From Streptomyces sp. SAT1 (lineage in GTDB: Bacteria; Actinomycetota; Actinomycetes; Streptomycetales; Streptomycetaceae), in NCBI RefSeq assembly GCF_001654495.1, contig NZ_CP015849.1:930001-994000 (forward strand): a stretch of 64,000 nt of DNA, written 5' to 3'. Positions 56,445 to 63,145 of the stretch are shown here, one piece after another. Below the pieces are notes generated by a model, which saw nothing but the letters and a program-made list of their open reading frames with translations, did not search any database and was not told where the DNA came from. Position numbers and translations under genes: made by a program. The number at the start of each line of letters is the position of its first letter. Positions within the stretch are counted from its first letter, which is position 1.

Positions 56445-57275
56445 ATGTCCGCCACCGTCTCCTTCCCGGTCCCCTCCCCGCACGGCCCGCGGACCGTGAC
56501 CCTGTCCTACGCGCGCGTGGGCGACGGTGAGCCGCTGCTCCTGCTGCACGGCATAGGCCACCACCGACAGGCGTGGGACCCGGTGATCCACCTCCTGGCG
56601 GGCGAGCGGGACGTCGTCTCCGTGGACCTGCCCGGCTTCGGCGCCTCGCCCGCCCTGCCGGACGGGCTGCGGCACGACCTGCCGACGATGAACGCCGCCC
56701 TCGGCGCGCTGTGCGAGACCCTGGAGATCGACCGGCCCCATGTGGCCGGCAACTCCCTGGGCGGCCTGCTCGCACTGGAGATGGGCCGCGAGAAGCTCGC
56801 GCGGTCCGTCACGGCCCTGTCGCCCGCCGGGTTCTGGACCGAGGCCGAGCGCCGCTACGCCTTCGGTGTCCTCCAGGGGATGCGGGCCGTCGCGCGGCAC
56901 ACGCCGCTGCCGCTGGTCGAACGGCTCTCCCGCACCGCGGCCGGGCGCACCGTCCTGACGAGCACCATCTACGCCCGTCCGGGCCGCCGGTCACCCGAGT
57001 CGGTGGTCGCCGAGACGCTAGCCCTCGCGCGGGCCACCGGGTTCGAGGAGACCCTCCGTGCGGGCGTCGGGGTCCGCTTCGCGGACGACATCCCGGACAT
57101 CCCCGTCACCGTGGCCTGGGGCAGCAAGGACCGCCTGCTGATCCCCCGGCAGGGCGTGCGCGCCAAGCAGACCGTCACGCGCGCCCGGCTGGTGCGGCTG
57201 CCCGGCTGCGGGCACGTCCCGATGAACGACGACCCGGCGCTCGTCGCGCGCGTGCTGCTCGACGGCAGCCGCTGA
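56445..57275 (+). CDS. Alpha/beta-fold hydrolase
   Basis: A 276-residue cytosolic alpha/beta hydrolase. Seen are PLLLLHGIGHHRQAWDPVIH (oxyanion HG), VVSVDLPGFGASPALPDG, the nucleophile Ser in VAGNSLGGLLALEMG, Asp in TVAWGSKDRLLIP and His in LPGCGHVPMNDDP. No signal peptide. GAGGAG lies seven bases before the ATG. Substrate unknown; of the epoxide-hydrolase/haloperoxidase-like type. Its last 86 codons lie opposite the 3' end of the EamA gene. Confidence 0.88.
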   Translation: MSATVSFPVPSPHGPRTVTLSYARVGDGEPLLLLHGIGHHRQAWDPVIHLLAGERDVVSVDLPGFGASPALPDGLRHDLPTMNAALGALCETLEIDRPHVAGNSLGGLLALEMGREKLARSVTALSPAGFWTEAERRYAFGVLQGMRAVARHTPLPLVERLSRTAAGRTVLTSTIYARPGRRSPESVVAETLALARATGFEETLRAGVGVRFADDIPDIPVTVAWGSKDRLLIPRQGVRAKQTVTRARLVRLPGCGHVPMNDDPALVARVLLDGSR

Positions 57276-58157
57276 GCGCCGCCCGGCCCGCCGTAGCGCC
57301 CCGGACCCCATGGCGACCCCCGCGCCCACCAGGGCGCTGCCCGCCGCCTGGGCCGCCCCGTAGGAGCCGGTGCCGACGAGGGGCGCGGAGCAGGCGGCGG
57401 CGACCGGGATGAGCCCGGAGAAGAGGGTGGCGCGCTCGGCGCCGAGCCGCTGCATCCCCATGTACCAGCACACGAAGCCGACGACCGTCACGACCGCCGC
57501 CTGCCACAGCAGTGCGGCGGTCTCGCCCGCGTCCGGGCGCCGCAGCCACGCCGTGCCGTCGAGCATCACCCCCGCGGCGGCCGCCTCCACGGCGGCGACG
57601 CCGCACACCACGGCCGACAGCAGCCGCGGCCCGAGCGGAGCCAGCACCGGCACGGCGAGCACCGCGAAGCCCACCTCCCCGGCCAGCGCCCCGGCGGAGA
57701 AGGCGATCCCGGCGCCGTCGGTCCGCCCCCAGCCCTGCACGGTCAGGGCCCCGGCGGCGACCAGCGACGCCCCGTACAGCACGGCCCGCTGCGGACGGCG
57801 TCCCTCCAGGAGCGGGACGAGGACGGCGACGACCACCGGGGCGCAGCCCACGAGGACACCGGGCACCGCCGGTTCAGCGGTGCGCTCGGCGGCGATGACG
57901 GCCAGGTTGAAGCCGACCATGCCCACCGCGGCGAGCAGCGCCAGCCGGGCCCACCGCCGCGGCGAGAGCGCCCCCAGCCGCGCCCGCGCGCCGCGCCCGG
58001 CGAGCGGCAGGAGCAGCAGGCAGGCCAGGCCGTAGCGCAGGAACTGGCCACCCGCGTAGGGGTAGTGGCCGAGGACGCTGTTGGCGGTGAAGGATCCTCC
58101 GACGAGGACACAGGCGAGCGCGGCGAGCAGGGCACCGCGCGAGGTGGTGGCGTTCAT
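57018..58157 (-). CDS. EamA/DMT-family transporter with 3' end running antisense into the hydrolase gene
   Basis: A ten-helix drug/metabolite exporter made of two EamA halves: LLAALACVLVGGSFTANSVL, LLAAVGMVGFNLAVIAAERT (first half), AVVTVVGFVCWYMGMQRLGA and LFSGLIPVAAACSAPLVGTG (second half). The membrane part ends about residue 294 (SGALRRAGRR). No stop follows there; the frame stays open for 86 more codons across the 3' end of the convergent hydrolase gene to 57018, giving a 379-residue protein with a polar tail that is plainly antisense. Either the stop has been lost or the sequence holds a frameshift. TAGCGT (58170-58165) seven bases before ATG 58157 suggests a leaderless mRNA. Confidence 0.82.
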   Translation of the reverse strand: MNATTSRGALLAALACVLVGGSFTANSVLGHYPYAGGQFLRYGLACLLLLPLAGRGARARLGALSPRRWARLALLAAVGMVGFNLAVIAAERTAEPAVPGVLVGCAPVVVAVLVPLLEGRRPQRAVLYGASLVAAGALTVQGWGRTDGAGIAFSAGALAGEVGFAVLAVPVLAPLGPRLLSAVVCGVAAVEAAAAGVMLDGTAWLRRPDAGETAALLWQAAVVTVVGFVCWYMGMQRLGAERATLFSGLIPVAAACSAPLVGTGSYGAAQAAGSALVGAGVAMGSGALRRAGRRSAAAVEQHARDERRVVVHRDVPAAGQPHQPGARDGLLGAHALPGDQQAVLAAPGHGDGDVRDVVREADPDARTEGLLEPGGPREG

Positions 58158-58164
58158 GACGGCG

Positions 58165-58196
58165 ACGCTAGGCAGCGCGGCGGTCCGGTTTAAGGT
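58165..58196. promoter_or_regulatory. Overlapping divergent leaderless promoters, EamA and MocR genes
   Basis: Plus strand TAAGGT (58191-58196) is eight bases before the MocR ATG. Minus strand TAGCGT (58170-58165) is seven bases before the EamA ATG with TTAAAC (58193-58188), spacer 17, as -35. The -35 of one promoter overlaps the -10 of the other, so binding of the MocR-type protein here could switch both. Confidence 0.55.
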
Positions 58197-58204
58197 CCAC
58201 TTCC

Positions 58205-59773
58205 ATGACGTCATCGGGGACCAATCCGGCTACGGCGGCCGGTACCGCCGCCTGGGAACTGCTGCTGCCCGCCGCGTCGGTGCCGGCCCGCGCGCGCGGC
58301 CGCACGCTCCAGGCCGCGCTGCGCGAGGCCGTCCGCTCCGGCCGGCTCTCCCCGGGGACGCGGCTGCCCTCGAGCCGTGACCTCGCGGCGGACCTCGGCG
58401 TGTCCCGCGGGCTGGTGACCGAGGCGTACGAGCAGTTGACGGCGGAGGGGTACCTGCGCAGCGGGCGCGGTGCGGGTACCTGGGTGGGCGGCTCGGTCCG
58501 GGCGGCCCGCACGCGCGCGCGTGACCTCGCTCCGGGTACGCCCGGGACCCGCGCCGACTTCGTGGCGGGCACCCCCGACCTGTCGCTGTTCCCGCGTGCC
58601 GCGTGGACGGCCGCGCACCGCTCGGTGCTGGCGGACCTCCCCCACCACGCCCTCGGCTATCCCGATCCGCGCGGTCTGCCCCACCTGCGCGCGGCCCTGG
58701 CCGAACTCCTCGCCCGCCGCCGCGGCGTCGTCGCCGACCCCGAGCGCCTCGTGGTCGTCTCGGGCGTGGCGCAGGCCACCTGTCTGCTCGGATCCGTGCT
58801 GCACGCGCGCGGGACACGGGCGGTCGGCGTCGAGGACCCGGGCAGCCCCCAGCACACGTCCCTGTACGCGTCCGTCGGTGTCGGCACCGTCCCGCTGCCC
58901 CTGGACGGAGAGGGTCCGGCCCTCGGCCCGCTGCACCGGTCCGGGGTGCGGGCCGTGGTGACGACTCCGTCCCACCAGTTCCCCACCGGGATCGCGTGCT
59001 CCGCCCGGCGCCGCGCCGGACTGCTGGACTGGGCGCGGTCGGTGGACGGCATCGTCTTCGAGGACGACTACGACGGCGACTTCCGCTACGACCGTGCCCC
59101 GGTCGGTGCCCTCCAGGGCCTGGACCCCGAACGCGTCGTCTACGCGGGCTCGGTCAGCAAGTCCCTGGCGCCGGGGCTGCGGCTGGGGTGGCTGCTGGTG
59201 CCCGACTCGCTCGCCGACGACGTCGTCGAACGCAAGCGGACCATGGACCTCGGTCACCCGGCCGTCGACCAGGCGCTGTTCGCCCGCTTCGTCGAACGGG
59301 GCGAATACGACCGCCAGTTGCGCCGCTGCCAGCGCGCCTACCGGGAGCGCCGGGACACGCTCGTCGCCGCCCTGGAGGAGCACTTCCCCGGCGTACGGCT
59401 GTCGGGGATCGCCGCGGGGCTGCACCTGATCGCCGCCCTGCCGCGGCGGTACGGGCCCGAGGAGCGGTTCCTCGCGCGCGTGGGCGGCGCCGGTGTCGCG
59501 GTCCGCTCCCTGGCGTCGTACACGCACGCGCGTGCCGGTGCGGTGCCGGGCACCGGGGAGCTTCCCGCGCTCGGGTGCGGGCCGGACGGAGGCGGTGGCG
59601 GCGCGGACGACGGGGGCACGGACGGCGGCGCACGGGCCTCTCGGGCATCGCGGGCCGAGGGTGACGCGGGTGTGCGTCTCGTCCTCGGATATGCGCATCT
59701 GCCGCCCGCCCGGATCCGTGCCGGGGTGCGGCTGATGGCGGAGGCGGCCGCGCGTAGGCCGGCAGACGGATAG
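58205..59773 (+). CDS. MocR/PdxR-type regulator (GntR HTH fused to class I aminotransferase)
   Basis: A 522-residue fusion. The winged HTH (about 30-95) has RLPSSRDLAADLGVSRGLVT then EAYEQLTAEGYLRS; the aminotransferase fold (about 130-500) has GYPDPRGLPHLRAALAELLA, PSHQFPTGIACS, FEDDYDGDFRYD (Asp for pyridine N) and the PLP Lys in GSVSKSLAPGLRLGW. Such regulators bind PLP as a sensor, often without catalysis. A Gly/Asp-rich insert (GPDGGGGGADDGGTDGGAR, about residue 460) breaks the last subdomain and is unusual. It is divergent from EamA, a typical MocR target. Confidence 0.92.
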   Translation: MTSSGTNPATAAGTAAWELLLPAASVPARARGRTLQAALREAVRSGRLSPGTRLPSSRDLAADLGVSRGLVTEAYEQLTAEGYLRSGRGAGTWVGGSVRAARTRARDLAPGTPGTRADFVAGTPDLSLFPRAAWTAAHRSVLADLPHHALGYPDPRGLPHLRAALAELLARRRGVVADPERLVVVSGVAQATCLLGSVLHARGTRAVGVEDPGSPQHTSLYASVGVGTVPLPLDGEGPALGPLHRSGVRAVVTTPSHQFPTGIACSARRRAGLLDWARSVDGIVFEDDYDGDFRYDRAPVGALQGLDPERVVYAGSVSKSLAPGLRLGWLLVPDSLADDVVERKRTMDLGHPAVDQALFARFVERGEYDRQLRRCQRAYRERRDTLVAALEEHFPGVRLSGIAAGLHLIAALPRRYGPEERFLARVGGAGVAVRSLASYTHARAGAVPGTGELPALGCGPDGGGGGADDGGTDGGARASRASRAEGDAGVRLVLGYAHLPPARIRAGVRLMAEAAARRPADG

Positions 59774-59830
59774 GCCGGTGAGCGCGTAGGCCGGTGAGCG
59801 CGTAGCCCCATGAGCCCGTAGGCCCGTAGG
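59765..59830. repeat. ~16-bp repeats (TAGGCCGGTGAGCGCG type)
   Basis: Two exact copies of TAGGCCGGTGAGCGCG at about 59772 and 59788 are flanked by degraded copies (GGATAGGCC, GTAGCCCCATGAGCCC, GTAGGCCCGTAGG), directly after the MocR stop. Confidence 0.75.
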
Positions 59831-59895
59831 TGGCGACCGTCGCACCGGGGCGGCGCGCCGGGGGCGCCACCCGGGCGGCCTGCGCGCGGGTGGCT

Positions 59896-59917
59896 GTTCA
59901 CCCGCGGTTTCCGTCTT
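59896..59917 (+). promoter_or_regulatory. Candidate PHO box (PhoP site)
   Basis: GTTCACCCGCG (59896-59906) matches the streptomycete PHO direct-repeat unit perfectly, followed without gap by the weaker GTTTCCGTCTT (59907-59917). It is 66 bp upstream of the phoD-like start, a usual position. Confidence 0.6.
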
Positions 59918-59982
59918 CGCCTCACTGCACCAGTAGGTGTGGCTGCGAACACTGGCCGGATCTCGTCCCTGGAGGCGTCCGC

Positions 59983-61566
59983 ATGTCCCCTCGTCCGCTC
60001 CCCGGCCGTCGCAGCGTGCTGCGCGGCTCACTGGCCGCGTCGGCGGCCCTGACCCTGCCCGGCGCGCTCGGCGCGGCACCGGCGCTCGCCCTGTCCGGCC
60101 GCCCCCGGGCGGGCTGGGGCGTGCAGGCGGGCGACGTGACCGCCGACTCGGGCCTGGTCTGGGTGCGCTCCGACCGCCCGGCCCGGATGATCGTCGAGAC
60201 GTCCGCCACCGAGTCGTTCCGCAACCCCCGCCGGTGGCACGGCCCGCTGCTCGGCCCCGGCTCGGACTTCACCGGCACGGCCCGGCTGCACGGGCTGCCG
60301 TCCGGCGAGCAGATCCACTACCGCGTACTGCTCGCCGACCCGCACGACCCGCGCCGCACCGGCGAGCCGGTCCACGGCACCTTCCGCACCGCCCCCGCGC
60401 GGCGCCGCCAGGGCGTGCGGTTCGTGTGGTCGGGCGACATCGCCGGGCAGGGCTGGGGCATCAACGAGTCGATCGGCGGCTACCGCATCTTCGACGCCAT
60501 GGCGAAGCTGGACCCGGACTTCTTCCTGTGCAGCGGCGACAACGTCTACGCCGACGGTCCGATCGAGGCCACCGCCGCGCTTCCGGACGGCAGCGTCTAC
60601 CGGAGCGTCACCACCGAGGAGAAGTCGCACGTCGCCGTCTCCCTGGCCGACTACCGGGGCAACTTCCGCTACAACCTGCTGGACGGTGCGCTGCGCCGGT
60701 TCAACGCCCAAGTGCCCGGCATCATCCAGTGGGACGACCACGAGGTGCGCAACAACTGGTACCCGGGCGAGGTCATCGGCGGCGGCACGCCCTACCCGGC
60801 CGGCACCCGGCTGGACGATCTGGCGCTGCGGGCGCGGCGGGCCTTCTCCGAGTACTTCCCGATCTCCACGGTCAGCGGCCGTCCGGACGGCCGGATCTAC
60901 CGCGTCCACCACCACGGCCCGCTGCTCGACGTGTTCGTGCTGGACATGCGGACCTACCGCAACGCCAACTCGCCCGACGACCAGAAGCGCGACCCACAGG
61001 GCATCCTCGGCGAGGAGCAGCTGCGCTGGCTCAAGCGGGAGCTGTCCCGGTCCCGGGCGGTGTGGAAGGTGATCGCCGCGGACATGCCGCTGGGGCTCGT
61101 CGTGCCGGACGGGGTCGAGGGAAAGCCGAACTTCGAGGCGGTCGCGCAGGGCGACCCGGGCGCGCCGCTCGGCCGCGAACTCCAGATCGCGGAGCTGCTG
61201 CGGTTCGTCAAGCACCGGCGGATCACCGGCACGGTGTGGCTGACCGCCGACGTCCACCACACCTCGGCGCAGCACTACGACCCGTCGCGGGCGGCGTTCA
61301 AGGACTTCGCGCCGTTCTGGGAGTTCGTCTCCGGTCCGCTCAACGCGGGCGCCTTCCCGGCCAGCGAGCTGGACGGCACGTTCGGCCCCGACCGGGTGTT
61401 CGTCAAGGCGCCCGCCGTCGCCAACGTCTCACCCGCCGAGGGCTACCAGTTCTTCGGCGAGGTCGACATCGACGGCGGCAGCGGGGAGCTGACGGTCCGG
61501 CTGCGGGAGCAGGACGGCAGTGTGCTCTTCACCAAGGTGCTCCAGCCGGGCCGGGTCGGGCAGTAA
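59983..61566 (+). CDS. phoD: PhoD-type alkaline phosphatase/phosphodiesterase, Tat-exported
   Basis: A 527-residue secreted phosphatase. The N-terminus GRRSVLRGSLAASAALTLPG is a twin-arginine signal (RRSVLRG). A fibronectin-like PhoD N domain (VQAGDVTADSGLVWVRSDRP) precedes the metallophosphatase core: FVWSGDIAGQGWG, FFLCSGDNVYADG, QWDDHEVRNNW and WLTADVHHTSAQHYDP, the Ca/Fe ligands of PhoD. PhoD enzymes act on phosphomonoesters and diesters, including teichoic acids. Production under phosphate starvation by PhoP is expected from the PHO box upstream. GGAGG precedes the ATG at 59983. A strong terminator follows. Confidence 0.93.
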   Translation: MSPRPLPGRRSVLRGSLAASAALTLPGALGAAPALALSGRPRAGWGVQAGDVTADSGLVWVRSDRPARMIVETSATESFRNPRRWHGPLLGPGSDFTGTARLHGLPSGEQIHYRVLLADPHDPRRTGEPVHGTFRTAPARRRQGVRFVWSGDIAGQGWGINESIGGYRIFDAMAKLDPDFFLCSGDNVYADGPIEATAALPDGSVYRSVTTEEKSHVAVSLADYRGNFRYNLLDGALRRFNAQVPGIIQWDDHEVRNNWYPGEVIGGGTPYPAGTRLDDLALRARRAFSEYFPISTVSGRPDGRIYRVHHHGPLLDVFVLDMRTYRNANSPDDQKRDPQGILGEEQLRWLKRELSRSRAVWKVIAADMPLGLVVPDGVEGKPNFEAVAQGDPGAPLGRELQIAELLRFVKHRRITGTVWLTADVHHTSAQHYDPSRAAFKDFAPFWEFVSGPLNAGAFPASELDGTFGPDRVFVKAPAVANVSPAEGYQFFGEVDIDGGSGELTVRLREQDGSVLFTKVLQPGRVGQ

Positions 61567-61608
61567 CCGGCCCCGGACGTCCCTGGCCGGTTCACGGACG
61601 TCCTTCCC

Positions 61609-61649
61609 CGCCGCCGCGCACCGGCCGGATCCCCCGGTGCGCGGCGGCG
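61609..61649 (+). terminator. Terminator after phoD
   Basis: A perfect 16-bp stem, CGCCGCCGCGCACCGG (61609-61624) with CCGGTGCGCGGCGGCG (61634-61649), 9-nt loop, 42 bp after the phoD stop. Confidence 0.88.
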
Positions 61650-61735
61650 TCCCCCGACCGGCTCCAACTGACCGTGCGGGCGGGTGCTTTCGCAGGTCAG
61701 GGCCGATTGTCAGTGGTCGCCTCTACGGTTTTCCC

Positions 61736-63145
61736 ATGACGCGATCTTTGCAGAACGTGACCTATCGGCGACCCTCTGTGCTGGAGTCCGCCGACGGCGG
61801 CCGACGTCTGGGGCTGGAGACCTCCCAGGGCTCCACCCCGGCGGGCGCCGAGGACCATCCGCGCTTCTTCGCGGGCTTCCTGACGCGGCCGCAGACGGCG
61901 GCGGCGGGGCTGCTGGCGGTGGCGGACGTGGCCGCCGCGCGCTACTACCAGCCGCAGTTGCGCGCCTCCCTCGATCCGGTGGTGACGGGCAACGGCGACC
62001 GGCTGCGCTTCGAGTCCTTCTCCGGCTGCTGCGGGGTGTACGCGCGCCTGGACGTCCTGCGCTCCGGTCTCGACGGCGGCGACGTCGGGCACGGCACGAC
62101 CAATGTCGACGTCAACAACCCGCTGCGCGAGGCGCTGTCCCGGATCGGTGCGGACGATCCGCTGCATCTGCGGGTCGGCCCGGAGGAGCTGGCCGTGACC
62201 ACGCTGGACGGGCCGGTGGTGGAGAAGAAGGTCCCGCTGCCCGACCGGTGGCTGCGGGGCTTCGCCGAGGCCCAGGTCATAGCGTCCGCCTTCGATCTGC
62301 GGGCCGAGCTGACCGCGGCCGAGGCGGTGCGCTTCCTGCGGTCGCTGCCGCGCGGCAGCCGCGGCGGCGGCCCGCGCTGGGTGGTGCCCGCGGGGCGCAC
62401 GCTGCGGCCCACGACACGGCCGGTGCCCGGCGCGGTGTGCCTGCCGGGGCCGGAGCGGCTGGCCTCGCTCCAGCGGGTGCTGCGCCATGCGACGGCCCTG
62501 CGCATCTACGGCCCGGCGGTGGGCGGCGACGCCGCGGCGGCCAGCGCCTGGGAGGCCGTCCTGCCCGGTATGCGGCTGACGCTGACGCTGTCCCCGGACG
62601 CCTCGCGCGGCTTCTCCGGCGAGGGCGGTGTCCTGGAGGCGCTGGCCGGTGAGGAGGCCGCCGAGGACGCCGAGCTGATCTCGGTGCTGCTGGCCTGGGA
62701 GCCCCGCGTCGACATCGCCGACCTGGCCGCCTCCTCCGGGCTGACCCCGGAGCGCGTGCGCGCCGCGCTGGTGCGGCTCGGCACCTCGGGCCGCGTCGGC
62801 TACGACACCGCCGAGGCCGCGTACTTCCACCGGGAGCTGCCCTACGACGCCGGGCGCGCCGAGCGGCACAACCCGCGGCTGCGGGCCGCACGGGCACTGG
62901 CCGACGCGGGCGCGGTGGCGCTGGACGGCGCCCTGGCGACGGTCACGGCCGAGGACGGGCACACCCACCGGGTGCGCGGCGAGGACGGGGCGCTCAGTTG
63001 CAGTTGCCTGTGGTGGGCGAAGTACCGGGGCGGACGCGGACCGTGCAAGCACGCGCTCGCGGTGAGCATGGTGCGGCGCGGCCGTACAGGTGGGACACAG
63101 AACGGGACGCGCGGCGGCGCGGCGGTCGACGGGGGTGCGCGATGA
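61736..63145 (+). CDS. SWIM zinc-finger protein
   Basis: A 469-residue protein with a C-terminal SWIM zinc finger (CSCLWWAKYRGGRGPCKHAL: CxCx(n)CxH, about residues 435-455) after a long, mostly unassigned region containing ARYYQPQLRASLDPVVTGNG, and a winged-helix-like VDIADLAASSGLTPERVRAA. SWIM domains bind DNA or protein. In Streptomyces this gene typically heads a cluster with a DUF6493-like gene and, further on, MoxR AAA-ATPase and VWA genes; those would lie beyond the window. TACGGT six bases before ATG 61736 suggests a leaderless mRNA. Overlaps the next gene (ATGA). Confidence 0.85.
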   Translation: MTRSLQNVTYRRPSVLESADGGRRLGLETSQGSTPAGAEDHPRFFAGFLTRPQTAAAGLLAVADVAAARYYQPQLRASLDPVVTGNGDRLRFESFSGCCGVYARLDVLRSGLDGGDVGHGTTNVDVNNPLREALSRIGADDPLHLRVGPEELAVTTLDGPVVEKKVPLPDRWLRGFAEAQVIASAFDLRAELTAAEAVRFLRSLPRGSRGGGPRWVVPAGRTLRPTTRPVPGAVCLPGPERLASLQRVLRHATALRIYGPAVGGDAAAASAWEAVLPGMRLTLTLSPDASRGFSGEGGVLEALAGEEAAEDAELISVLLAWEPRVDIADLAASSGLTPERVRAALVRLGTSGRVGYDTAEAAYFHRELPYDAGRAERHNPRLRAARALADAGAVALDGALATVTAEDGHTHRVRGEDGALSCSCLWWAKYRGGRGPCKHALAVSMVRRGRTGGTQNGTRGGAAVDGGAR

